A DNA stretch of 64,000 bases from Gnetum montanum (GCA_015680685.1 MNCI01028444.1:216877-280876), one strand, 5' to 3'; shown: positions 35,870-47,831, counted from the first letter of the stretch. Translations and numbers: made by a program. The notes: a model not told the origin generated them from the sequence alone.

Positions 35870-37380
35870 TGAAACACCACAAAATTCAAATCATAGCATC
35901 TCGACTACAAATTTTTCTAACTATTGAGACTACACTCAACCCTATTTGAGAGCATAATCAACCTCTCATAGAAAGCATAGTTAGCATGAAAGGTCATTTT
36001 CTGCCAATTTTGGCTAAGTGCTGAGATTACGCTCAACCCCAATATGGAGCGTAGTTAGCCTCCAGTGGAGAGCATAGTCAGCATGAAGGCTAGTTTTGCA
36101 AATTTTTCAAAGTGTTGGGACTACGCTTCCACTACCTAAGAGCATAGTCAACCTCTCATGGAGAGTGTAGTTAACATAAATGCCATCTTTGTAATTTTTT
36201 CTAAGCGTGAGACTACGCTCTCCCCTAGTCTAGAGCGTAGTCAAGTGTAGTTAGCTAGAATAGTCTCCAATAGCCTCAATAACATAACACCGTCAATCAG
36301 CTTAGCTCCAACTCATCTTTAGTAAATATAGTTACCAAAATGCATCTTTTTTGTATTCCCTTTTCATCCCCAAAATTGTAATGATGCTTGACCCCATGTA
36401 AGATAGTGGAGAGTGTAGTCCCAAATAGTCTCCAAAATTGCAGTTTTCAAGTACCCTATGGTCCTCTTGACACATGCACATGTAGTTGGCAATGTAGTCA
36501 TAGTCTCATAGTCTCACAAAGTCTAGCACAACATAGCAAAGCACAACACCATCAGCACTAATAGTACACCACATGAATAGTGACTATGCTTACCATAGTC
36601 CTAAATGTTCCCTTTACCACATGGTAGTTGCCCTATGTTTCACACTAAACCCAACCCTATAAATACCCCCGCCCTCAATGTTTTCAAGGTTGGCAAAATT
36701 TAAGTGTCAACAAATTTCAAGGTTAGCTATTCCCTTGGCATGAGCAAATCTAAAGAGCACTTGGAGAGAACCAAAGGTACATTAGCAAAGTTGCAAACCA
36801 CCATTGTCCACCAAAACACTACAACCCATGGCACACCATGGCAACCAGCCCAACAAATGTAAACACCTCAGCAAAACACCAGTCTTCATGGCCAGACACC
36901 CCTGAGATTATGACTATGTTGTCCACTGTGCCTATTGTACACTATGTACCTTCTAACCCCTTTTTGTGTTAACTACGCTCAACCCCATCTAAGGTGGTGT
37001 TCTATTTCTCTTTCTCTCTCTCTCTCCTTGCATTTTTAGCATTTTATTTGCATTATTCGCTATTTCATCACATAGTTACGTCTAAACTGCACTTGGACAG
37101 TAGTCTCTGCATGATTGACACCCTTATTTTCACCAAAAAACTTGACTACGCTTGACCGCATTAACACCATTGACACTACTTGAACACTTAGCGTCATTTT
37201 GCATCAGCATCGTAAATAACCACGTTGCACCTTGGTTGCATTTGGTAAGTTCCTATTTGATCAACAAGACCATTCAAGGCACCCCGTCTTTCCCTCTAGT
37301 AGGCCCTCATGTAGATTCGAGGTTACGCTATGCACCCATTAACCTCAGTGTTCTAGCCACCGATGTTTTTGGTCATTACA
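35870..37380 (+). repeat. 3' LTR of E2
   Basis: TGAAACACCACAAA to GGTCATTACA; TATAAATA at 36658-36665. Facing pairs GACTACGCTC / GAGCGTAGTC recur in U3 (35930-36240). Confidence 0.9.
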
Positions 37381-37505
37381 CACTTGTCATAAGTAGTCCA
37401 CTATGTCCTTGACAACATCTTTCATGAAAGAAAATCTATCTGGCATGTCTAACCATGGCTTCCTACCGTAGGTTGGCATAGGACTATTGGTTAGAATACT
37501 TGATG

Positions 37506-37597
37506 CTGTAATACAATGATGCAATTAGCACATGGCCAAATACAGCTCAAGGTACCAAAGTAAACAAGGCAGACAAATGACAACAAAAGTAGATTAC
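37506..37597 (-). other. Intron in antisense gene (E1)
   Basis: The minus strand reads CTTACTAG then GTAATC, ending CATTGTATTACAG before CATCAAG. It is 92 bases long. E2 has the same donor (CTTACTAG, GTAATC) and a possible acceptor CCTATTAG. Confidence 0.65.
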
Positions 37598-37832
37598 CTA
37601 GTAAGCCCTTAGGTGTGAGTGCAGGGGGTTCACCTAGCTGCACAACATCAAATAGCATATCAAAGTCACCCTCATCAAGGTGGAGTAACCCCTCTTCTTC
37701 AAACTACCAGAGAGTCTTTACTACTTGGTGTAGCTCATCTCCATGAGCTACCTCCTCCTTAACCTGAGGGGGGGCTTCCTCTACTGCCGCTTCAGCTGCT
37801 GCTCTCGCAACCCTCTCATCTTTTTTTTGTAA

Positions 37833-37948
37833 CTAAAATGAAGGATAGTACCATTAGCTAATCAAAAAAATAGCATGGAAAACAACATAAAATAAATAAT
37901 GTACATGCATAAATACAACTAAATCATCTAGCATCCACACATACTTAC
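37833..37948 (-). other. Intron in antisense gene (E1), best preserved
   Basis: The minus strand has donor TTGCAG then GTAAGTATGTG and acceptor TATCCTTCATTTTAG. It is 116 bases and AT-rich, while the flanking exons are GC-richer. The E2 counterpart donor is at 26979. Confidence 0.75.
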
Positions 37949-38295
37949 CTGCAACATCCTCACTCAAATCTCATAGCTTGATGTGGATCTTCTTGCTACT
38001 TGGCTTCATTACCTCAAGGGTAGCCTCCTCTTGAGCTCATGGCCTCTTAATCCTAGCCTTAAATGGCCCCACTATCTCTACTATATATCACTCCACCTCA
38101 TGTACATCCCTAGTGCCAATTAGAGGATCCTCACCTGCACTATCACATGAATAGTACAAGTGCCCCACAAGAACCTTAGTTGTTACTGATAATGACTCAT
38201 CGATTCTCTCTTGGGGGTCCTATGCATGTGTGGTCAAAAACATGTGTTTGACCCATGGCCTAGACAACTACTCATGGTCTTACACCACTCATTGT

Positions 38296-38619
38296 CCATC
38301 ATCCTACACAACTGCAGCGTGAGTAAGCTACAGCATGAGTAAACTACAGCGTGTGTTGAAGAGAGAAAACAATAGTGTTTCAACTGTAGCGTCAATAAAA
38401 ACAGCATTTCAACTACAGCATGAGTAAACTGCAGCATCTAAAACTAAGGCACAGTGTCTGGACTGGATAACAGAATTTATCAACAGGAAACAGCGTCTGA
38501 ACGCTAGGAACAAGGCAACGTAAGAACGCTAATAATCACAACAGCGTGGGAACTCTGGATCTAGGATGCTAAGAGGCAAATCTAATAGAGAAATGGCCCT
38601 CCTTCTAGCGCCATTTTAC
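38296..38619 (-). other. PBS and leader of a minus-strand LTR element, truncated
   Basis: The minus strand reads TGGCGCTAGAAGGAGGG at 38613-38597, a few bases past the LTR end. Then comes a leader full of ACGCTG/ATGCTG words (38300-38530). It ends abruptly in E1 sequence at about 38295. Confidence 0.75.
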
Positions 38620-40928
38620 TGTACCATCCGAAATCATTGGTGAGAGGCTAGAATGAACAGACACCGAGAGATCTACGAATGAAACAGTAAGACCCTACCT
38701 TCGCATGAGGGCAAGCTGGAAAAAAACAAAGGTAGAGTGCCTTGGATGGTCTGCACGTAGATCAAACAAGGACTTTCCCTAGCGTACGCAATGGCAGTGC
38801 ATCGAGTTATCGTAAACAAATGCAAATGTAAATGTGAACAAGTGCAAACGAGGTGTGAACAGCGTAAGCAGAAAATATTGTAAACTGTAAATATGATTGG
38901 CAAAAATGTAAATGTTTGTATTGATTAAAAATTACAAAGAAGTGCACCAGTCAGAACGTAGTTGTAGAATGATTGCAAGATGAACATTTAGCCCTGATGT
39001 GAAAGGATGCTGGGGAATACAAGTTTCTGGTTGCAGGTTCTGTAGCGTGACCAAGATTGCCCTTACTCAGCGTAACCAAGTCTGATGCCCAGCGTTCTAT
39101 GCTCTTGTGTGTTTCTGAATTTCCAACCATAGACCCTGAGTTCCCAAAGAAGCATGTTAGTAGTGTACTATCCGAAATCATCGACGTCAGGCTGGAAGAA
39201 AACGAATGCCTAAAGATCTCCAGAGAGATACAGTAGACCCTACCTTCATGTGAGGGAAAGCTAGAAAAAATGAAGGCAAAGTACCTTGGATGGTCTGCAC
39301 GTAGATCAAACAAGGACTTCCTCTAGCGTACGCAATGGCAGTGCACCGGGTTATCGTAAACAAATGCAAACATAAATGTGAACAAGCACAAACAAGGTGT
39401 GAACAGTGTAAATAGAAAATACTGTAAACTATAAATATGATTGGCAAAAATGTAACTATTTGTATTGATTAAAAATTACAAAGAAATGCACCAGTCAGAA
39501 CATAGTTGCAGAATGATTACAAGGCAGACGTTTAGCCCCGATGTGAAAGGATGCTGGGGAATATAGGTTTCTGGTTGCAGGTTCTACAGCATGACCAAGA
39601 TTGCCCTTGCTTAGCGTAACCAAGTCTAATGCCCAACGTTCTATGCTCTTGTGTGTTTTAGAATTGCCAACCCCAATTTAGTGTGAGATCGGGGTATTTA
39701 TGTAGGTTTGAGCATAGGATTTGGATCTGTGTGGAAGATGCATGGTTACCGGATGCAAGGAATGCGGATCGAGCAACAGGTGTAAACATTTTGACCAGAT
39801 GCACAAAGTTTTACAATGTATAGGGTGTAGCATGACCAAGATCTCTTACACTGACGTGTGTGATCCATAGCGTAAGAGCTTAATATGCTTAAAAATACAA
39901 AATGTACAAAGAATGTTAAAGTACAAGAGTGGATCTAGGTGTCTGGCCTCCGGATCTGCAAATCTATGCTATTTTTGCTCCACCAAGGCCTCCAGCATGA
40001 GTGGATCTGGCTCTGATGTGTGCATAGCCTATTCTACCATTAGCATTTGGTGTCTAGCATCTAGCGTCTAGGGTGTTAGCGTGACCACCATCCTAGGGTG
40101 TTAGCGTGACCATCAACGTGTCCTATGTTTATGATGCATTTTGAACCCATTTTTGACTTGTGAGACCCATTTTTAGAGTGGATATGCATGCCTAAGGTCT
40201 AGAGGATGCTTCTTGTCAAGTTTGAGCTCATTCAGAGGTTGTTTTGGCTCTGTTTCGGTTGGTGATGCTGAGCCTTACGCTGCTGGAAGCATGTCAGCGT
40301 GACTAACAGGGAATGACCTGAAAACAGTGCATTTTGAACCCATTTTTGACCTATCAGACCCATTTTCAAAGTGGATATGCATGCCATGGATCATGAGGGT
40401 TCTGTGTGCCAAATTTGGGCTGATTTGGATGTTGTTTTAGCCCTGTTTTGGTTGGTGACGCTGAGCCTTACGCTGAGCAGCATCTGAAAAATAACCCCAG
40501 CGTCAGCAAGTCAAAGTGGCATATTTGAGGTCCAAATCTTGATTTTCTAGAGGCTAGGATCTGCTAGGGACCTTGGTGAAGGTCATGGGGGGTCCTTGTG
40601 CCCAATTTCAGCCTGTTTTGACTCAGTTTCAGGTCTCCAAAAGTTGGTGACACTGATCCTTACGTTGGGCAACGTAAGCTACAGCGTGACCAAAGTTTAC
40701 TTAGCCAAAACCAAGCATTTTGAGCCTGAAAATTTTGATTCTAGATGCCAAAAGTTGGTGCAGTCGCCTATGGGCCCCAGGGAGACCCTGCCTATTGAAT
40801 CATGGATCATCGGGGGCTGTTTCGAAGACCTCCAAGTTTGGTCATGTTGTATTCATGCTTGGGTGGCTGTATGACTTAGCTTCAATCTTGTCTAAAAGTG
40901 TTAGGCCAAAATTTTTGTGGCGTTTTCA
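38620..40928 (-). repeat. Long LTR (about 2.3 kb), minus strand, same family as the solo LTR at 60326
   Basis: The minus strand begins TGAAAACGCCACAAA and ends GGATGGTACA. It matches 60326-62518 over most of its length. It holds a tandem duplication (38626-39130 against 39172-39665) and a roughly 190-base repeated block (near 40258, 40449 and 40637) with the words GTGACGCTGAGCCTTACGCT. ORFs in it are not genes. Confidence 0.8.
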
Positions 40929-42660
40929 AGTAGTATTAGCCAAGTGCTTGACAACTATGTGGCACCCTTACATTTTGATGAAGCTTCAACCTCTCAAGGA
41001 GGTAGTACCACTATTATTATCACATTTCCCTCTAGGGAGATTCAACCCTTTGCATATCATTTTGCATTTCTTAATACCAACAATGTGGTAGAGTACAAAG
41101 GTCTCCTCTAAGGCATCTTTGTAGGATGTGATCTAGGAATCCAACACATAGTGATTTAAGGTGATTTACAACTAGTGGTCAATTAGGTAGCAGAGGTTTA
41201 CCCTTACAAAGCACAACATTTATAACCTTACTGTGACCTAGCAAAACACCTGATCCAACACTTTCTAGTTGCTAATGTCCAAAATTCCATTCCTAACACA
41301 CTTGCGACATTAGCCCTTAGCATAGTTCCTAAAATGTTCAACACGTTACCCACCTCGATGGTGGATTTCACTACACCTATCACACAAACCATCAAAGATG
41401 CATCCATAGTCACAATTAGCACCAACCATGCAAAAGAGTGGTAAAACGATATCAAGGCATACCTTCTACAAGGTGAGCCCCTGCAACACTTAACAGTTAC
41501 TCAAAAGGATGTAGTACACAAACATTCATGGTAATACGACATCATGGGTGATAACACACTATGTCACAAATCCTACAATGATATATTGCTAACCTACATA
41601 AGTGAGAATGAAGCAAAAAGAATCGTTGAGTAAGTCCATGAAGGATTATGTGGAGGTCACATAGCACCTAGGGCCATGATAGCAAAAATCATATGGCTAA
41701 GCTACTATTGGCCTTACATGGAGAGTAATTTCGTTTGGAAAGTCAGGACATGCAACATTTGTCAACAACATAGCAACTTAATGCACGTGCACCAACTAAA
41801 TTACATATAATGCAAATCACATTGTCATTCCAACATTGGGACTTGCACATCATTAGACCCCTAACACCTAAATCCTCCGCAAGGCATAGCTTCATAATAA
41901 CCATAACAAATTCTTTCACCAAGTGGATCAAAGTTGTTCCCCTTAGGAAGACAATATCGCAGCAGGTTTACAAGTTTGTGTTGGACAACATAGTGACCTA
42001 TTTCGACTTTCCCATGACCATAGTGATAGATAATGGATTGCAATTTTGCAGCACCGAAATGAAAGCCTTTTGTGAGCTCTTTGGCATCAATCACTCATTT
42101 TCATCGCCAGACTACGCTCAGGCAAATGACCAAGCAGAGGCCACCAACAAGCTTATCATTAACCTTCTCAAGAAGATGCTAAGTAATAAAAAATGCTGAT
42201 GGCATGAGCAACTCATCTATGCACTTTGGGCCTACCGCATGATGCATCAAATAGTAATAGGTATGATGCCTTATAGTCTCATCTATGAATCTAAAGTAGT
42301 TTTTTCACTTGAATTGCAGGTTCCATTACTTTGGGTAATCCTCTCAAACCTCATCAAAAAAGGTTAGAACAATGAGTTGAGAATTGTAGATCTTGACTCA
42401 ATAGAGGAGGAGCACATGTGTATGCTTAATTGCATTGAATGGTATCAAGAAAGGAAATGACAAAAGCATCATCATAACCAGCATCAGCGCCTAATCAAGA
42501 AAGGGGGACCTAGTCCTCAAAGCTATTTCCAAACCCGTGGATAAATTCTTAGCTAACTAGGAAGGGCCTTTCCTAGTCACTAAGGCCTACACCAATAGAT
42601 CATTTAAGCTTGCTAATCAAGATGAAAACAAATTTGCTAATCTGGTAAACCATTCACACT
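40929..42660 (+). pseudogene. pol: E1 RNase H and integrase, decayed
   Basis: RNase H-like: HFDEASTSQGGST, PFAYHFAFLNTNNVVEYKGLL, CDLGIQHIVI, DLQLVVN. Integrase: VHEGLCGGHIAPRAM, CNICQQHSN (HHCC zinc part), then HIIRPLTPKSS, FTKWIKVVPL, FPMTIVIDNGLQF and QANDQAEATNKLI. The central Asp (IDNG) and the Glu (QAEATNK) are kept, unlike in E2. C-terminal WEGPFLV-type text is at 42540-42640. The RT domain expected before this is missing, lost where the minus-strand LTR lies. Confidence 0.88.
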
Positions 42661-42709
42661 TGAAGCCATACTATATCTAGCATGCAACACTACACATTAA
42701 TGAAGCAAT

Positions 42710-43035
42710 GTAAGTATTTATCTACTATGATGCTAAACTGGCATAGCTTATCTGCTACTACGTTAAATTGGCATATAGGTCTACTATGACTATAAACTAG
42801 CACAACTTGTCCTTGGGTCACAACGTTAAATTGGCACAACACATCTACTAAGACTATAAACTAGCAGTTCATCATGACTTTAAACTAGTATTTCACCATG
42901 ACTCTAAAGTGGCACAACACATCCACTAATACATTAAACTAGCACAAAGGAGTCTACTAGGACTATAAACAAGCATAACACGGTCTACCAAGACCTTAAA
43001 CTAATAAAGGCATGGTCTACCAAAACCTTAAATTG
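42710..43035 (+). repeat. Minisatellite downstream of E1 integrase
   Basis: About nine units with cores such as 'ctatgactataaactagcac', equivalent to 34225-34740. Confidence 0.8.
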
Positions 43036-44169
43036 GATTTCCAGTTAGTTGTTAATAATTTTTTTCATCCTTCTGCAAGTAAGCAAGTGAGCATACTACA
43101 ACTCTCCTTCTAAACTAAGTGAGCAAGCACACTACAAGTCCAAAATAAAGCACTTGTAATCTATGCAACATGTGTAATTGATGTGGTCTTCTGCACTCTG
43201 TCATTTGCAGTCTATCTGCATTTCTGTCTTATGTGATTTTCTTCTCTTCTCAGAGTTGTGTTTGTAGGATGAATCCTCAAGCAATCGTACAAAGGCATGT
43301 CTCATCATAGCAGCAAGTTGCACATCATTCTAATGTGCATGATTAAACTAGCTAAACCTCTCAAGAGTGCATATCCCCATTATCCCATTATAGCCTACTT
43401 ACATTTATCCCTATATCTCGATACTCGTTTATTCCCCACATAGAAAAGATTGCAAGCCCTTTTGAAGTTCACATGCTATGACTACATGGCACCCTGTTCA
43501 AATCAAGCTTCAAAACCCAAGGTGGATGTAACATGACTCATCCCATGGAGAGCCTCTATCAGCCAATCAAAGCCTAGGTGGATGTAACATAAGTCATCCT
43601 GGGGAGGAAATACTTGTATTACAAACACTATGTAGTTTTGCCAACAACAAAGCAAAGCCCATCTAGTGGCATGCAACTCACTTGATGGGAAGCACTGCAT
43701 AGTAAGCATTTAGTAATGTGTAGAGCCCAAAGAAGGTTCACCCCATCCAAAAAAAGGTGGGAGGGGAAAAGCACGTTCTCAAGGAACCTAGCAACAAAGC
43801 AATTTCGCAACTAGCTCAGCCTTGAATCTACACCTTGACTTTCTCATAAGCACTCTAACAAGAGATCAATGTTTTCAAGGGTAAGTCACTCTGCTACCAT
43901 GGTCACCATCAACCATGATGTCCTTGCATCATAACATCCTACTTGCACCTCATCTTCCCTTTTATCCCCAGCACATCACCTACACCTTTTACTCCTACTT
44001 CTCACCTACTATCTAGCATACCACTATCCATAGCACTCTTGGGCATAATGCAATGACATTCAATTAGGTACTAAAGAGCGATGTTGGTGCCAATTCTACT
44101 ATGGTGTTCTATTGTTCTTTGTCAATGTCTCTCGGGCCACTCCTCCAAACATCAACAAAGAGGGGCTAA
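43036..44169 (+). other. E1 3' untranslated region
   Basis: Colinear with 34741-35869 and non-coding by eye. It ends in a purine-rich tract (aaagaggggctaa) before the LTR. Confidence 0.55.
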
Positions 44170-45733
44170 TGAAACACCACCAAATCTAAATTATGGCATC
44201 CCAGCTACAAATTTTGGCTAAGTGTTGAGACTACACTTTTCTTATAGAGAGCATAGTCAATAGGAAGGCTAATTTTCCAGATTTTTTCTAAGTATTAACA
44301 CTACACTCTCCCGTAGATGGGAGCATAGTCTACCTCTCATAAAAAGTGTAGTCACAAAGAAGGCCAGTTTTGCAAATTTTTTCGAAGTGTTGACACTACA
44401 CTCTCCTCTAGATGAGAGCATAGTCAACCTCTTGTAGAAAGCGTAGTTAACAAGAAGCAAGTTTTTGCAAGTCTCGGGACTATGCTCATCCCTATTTGGG
44501 AGTGTAGTTAGCCTCCTATGGAGAGCATAGTCTAAAAACTCCATTTTCTCATAGATTTTACTAGCATTGAGACTATGCTCTCCCCTAACCTAAAGTGTAG
44601 TCAGCCTCTTGTAGAAAGTGTAGTCAGCCAAAACAGTCTCAACCAACCTCGATAGCATAGCAACAACACTCACCTACACTTCAGAATGTAGTCAACTCAC
44701 CTTTAGCAAGCATAGTCAACAAAATGCTCCCTTTTTGTATTCCCTTTTGCCCCAAAATTGTAACTACGCTCAACACACGCAAGAGCATGGAGAGTGTAGT
44801 CTCTTAGTTTCATTTTTTAGGTACCTTGCAGTCCTCTCAGTGCACACACATGCGGTTAGTAGCATAGTCACAGTTTTATAGTCCTGCAGAGTCTAGTAGA
44901 GCATAGCAAAGCACAACACCATCAGCCCCATCAGTACACTACATGAATAGTAGCTACGTTGAGTGTAGATCCAACTATCCCATCTACCACGTGGCAACCA
45001 TCCTACATTTCCCATTAACCCTAACCCTATAAATACCTACGTCTTCAATGCAATAAGGGTTGGACCTCATATGTGATCAAGGGCATATTGGCAAACCAAA
45101 AGAGAGGCAAAGTTGCAAACCATCGTAGACCCCCCACAGCCCAGCAAAACACTATGCCCAATGATACACTGTGACAACCAACCCAATAGATGCAGACACC
45201 TCGATAGGACACTAGTCTTCACGACCAAACACCTCGGGGGCTGTGACTACACTATCCACCTAGGCCTGTTGTACACCACATACCCTCTAATCCCCTCTTG
45301 GTGTTAACTATGCTCAACCCCATTTGGGGTGGCACTCCGCTTCATTCTCTCCATTTCTTTGCATTTTCTATACTTTATTTGCATTTTTCACCATTTTACT
45401 ACATAGACACACTTGAACTACACTCAAGTGGCGATCTTTGTGCATTCGCATCATCCACCTCGCTGAAACTCTTGGCTATGCTCACCCCCTTGGGCACCTG
45501 TAACTATGCTCAACCCCACTGACACCACAAACACCGCCTACACCCTCAACACCTTCTCACATTAGCATCACAACTAACCACACTGTCATTTCATTCAGTA
45601 AGTCCTTGTTTGATTAGCCAAACTATTCAAGGCACCCCATCTCTACCTCCAACAGGCCCTTAAATGGATTCAAGGTTAGGCTATGCGCTTGTGGGTGTCG
45701 ATGTTCCAACTGTCGACATTTTTGGTTGTTATA
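44170..45733 (+). repeat. 3' LTR of E1
   Basis: TGAAACACCACCAAA to GGTTGTTATA; TATAAATA at 45028-45035. U3 (44228-44620) has about six facing pairs of GACTACACTCTC and GAGAGCATAGTC. Confidence 0.9.
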
Positions 45734-47822
45734 GAATGTTTTCCTTACATTCCCATAATGACTCAAACCTGCACAAAAGTCATACAAAAATATTAAAAAA
45801 TATTTCTTAACATAAATCCATGGAGTAGGCCTCCTTGCCCTATGCCCAAATAGTAATGGCATGTCTCCACTTACTACCAACTGATCTTCTTTATCCTTCC
45901 AACATCTTTTTGCCAATACAAATTTTAGTCCAACACCTACATAAGTGCCCAAAAGCATTAACCAATATACTACTACCATCAATAGCCAAGATTGAATAGT
46001 AGTACAATATCCCCTCTTCTCATGCATATGAGACTCTAAGCAATGAGTCATAGCCTCTATATCAAATGCATCCTCTTTAGCATCAAAGAAAATTTTATCT
46101 TCACAAATAGTGTTTACCCTTACCATCTTCTTACAACTAGGAGGCATCAATGAAAAAATTAAATTACCAACATCATTATTAGCAATAGTGAAAAATAACC
46201 TATACTTATGATTGTTTTTTCTTACAGTCCAACTATTATTTTCACCATCAAAAACAACCTTATTATCATAATTCCAAGGTCTACCAAATATGAGATCTTG
46301 ATAATCAATAAGCAATACATCACAAAGAATTTGATCATGAAAACTCCCAATGGAATAATTAATAAGGAACTATTTCTTAACTTGCTTATAATGATTCTTC
46401 ATTAACCAATGCACTTTGTATGGATTAAGGTGAGGAAGCGTGATTAACTTCACTGACTTCATCACCTTGGTAGAAATCACATTTTCTTATGCTCCACCAT
46501 TAATGAGCACACTCAATAAATAACCTTTAACATCATAATGAGTTTTAAATAAATTCTTCCTCATAACATCCTCATTGGCACTAACATGTCTAACAAAAGT
46601 ACAACTATTCAACTCACTTTGATCAATAATATGCAAAGGCTCATGTTCACATACCTTCTTTGAAGATTCAAGTTCATCTTCTGGCATAGTTTGAATTTCC
46701 TTATCCTTATAGGCATTTTTCTTTGGCTTTGTACATTCCCATTTTCTATGACCTAATTCACCATAATTATAACAAATATCTTTACCATGATCTTTACCTC
46801 TTGGAGACTATTCCCTTCTTCTTCCCCTTATAGGAGAACTAGACTCTCTTTCCTTCTTCATTTGTTAATATTCACCATCCTCCTTGGTTGATTTATTTGA
46901 CTTATGAGTAGCGTCTTTCTCATCCTTTCTCTTATGATCTTTATCCCTCTTTAGGCCAAATTTTGCAATTTTCATTTCAGCCTTAAGAGCATGATCATAG
47001 GCTTCATCAAGAGTATTAGGCTCATAGAATACTAATTCTTATTGGTATTGCATCCTTAATCCACTAATGAAGTTAGAAGCTTGCTCATACTCAGTTTAAT
47101 GAACATCAATCATTTCCAAGGCTTTACAAAATTCAACATAAAAATCCCTTACCTCTTAATCTACTTATTTGAGAAATTTTAGCTTCTTGATAGCATAATT
47201 ACGGAAGGATGTCCTCTCAAATTTTTACTTTAGCATGAACTCTATGAGTTGCCAACTCTCAATAGGTCTTCCATGTTCTTCAAGGTATTTGAGACATTCC
47301 TTATCCCACCATTTAGCTGCATATCCTTCAAGTTTACTCTCAACATGAATCATTGTCTCTTTAGAAAGTTGCTCTACAAGAACATACTTCTTCATAGTTC
47401 TAAGTGAAGAAAGAAAGAAATTTGTACCTTCAACACCTTTAAAGATGGTAATATCCACATGAGGAACTCTTAAATCACTTCTTAGCATCTTTACAAACCT
47501 TTCATCATCATTTTTCTCATTATTAAAAGAAAAATTTGGCTCAAAGTTCTAGTTTCGTCTCTCCTTCAAGTTCTTTGATCATGTCTTCCTCTTGATCCTT
47601 GCAGTGGTGCAAAAGGGTTCTTATCTTCAATCTCTTCACTTCTTCTTGAAGTTTCTTTGAAATCTTAATGCTTGAATGTCCTTACCTTGGGAAGAACTTC
47701 TTGTATTCCAACCACAAAAGCCTTGAAGGAGTCTTTGAGTTCTTGAATTTCTTATCCAAAATCTGGATTAATCTTCTTCTTAAGAGCCATACCTTTCTCC
47801 CAACTCTTTCGTATGTGTGGAT
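45734..47822 (-). pseudogene. gag-pro: E3 gag and protease, decayed
   Basis: Minus strand, 5' to 3': a Lys/Glu-rich start; PHVDITIFKGVEGTNFFLSS; KLEGYAAKWWDKECLKYLEE (Retrotrans_gag); ISGLRMQYQ and YDHALKAEMKIAKF; a basic Ser/Arg stretch; the knuckle CYNYGELGHRKWEC, in which the second Cys of CX2CX4HX4C is Tyr; then the protease with VLINGGAXENVIS and IDYQDLIFGRPWNYDNKVVF. The usual protease active site is VDGGA; here it reads INGGA. LIFGRPWxYDxKVVxDG is typical of plant gypsy elements. RT onward is gone at 45733, where E1 begins. Confidence 0.88.
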
Positions 47823-47831
47823 TCCTCTAAA

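Larger units (their letters stand above)
19201..37380 (+). mobile_element. E2: complete Tat/Ogre-like Ty3/gypsy element with antisense gene
   Basis: LTRs at 19201-20760 and 35870-37380 start TGAAACACCACAAA and end CATTACA. Between them, in order, are PBS, gag, protease, a multi-exon gene on the minus strand, RT/RNase H, integrase, a minisatellite and a 3' untranslated region. At about 18.2 kb it is long, as in Ogre-type Tat elements. It sits inside the antisense gene of sister element E1: sequence at 19200 (…ggtatgctt) resumes at 37381 (cacttgtcataag), matching the unbroken E2 text near 26424 (ctgcttgtcacaag). Flanks TGCTT and CACTT are a poor target duplication. Confidence 0.85.
37381..38295 (-). 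pseudogene. E1 antisense gene, 5'-side exons
   Basis: Continues the E1 copy interrupted at 19200. The minus strand matches 26424-27340 of E2: the exon ending DVVKDIVDYL, the exon with CSSARCLMLCS-like decay before LALTPKGLLG, a Glu/Ala-rich stretch, and exon sequence upstream of the GCAG donor at 37949. Both copies share a TGA after the Leu of VVKD.VD.L. It is cut off near 38295 by the minus-strand LTR fragment. Confidence 0.65.

Noticed and set aside
39187-39447. Repeated ORFs with MPIIF.VY.IFYL.CSHLVC (also 38673-38903)
   Set aside because: They look like a duplicated gene with signal peptide, but lie within the duplicated block of an LTR (untranslated), and the solo LTR copy does not keep the frame.
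45623-46315. 230-codon frame as an intact host gene
   Set aside because: It carries the retropepsin LIFGRPW.YD motif, its last part runs into the E1 LTR, and it is flanked by E3 gag.
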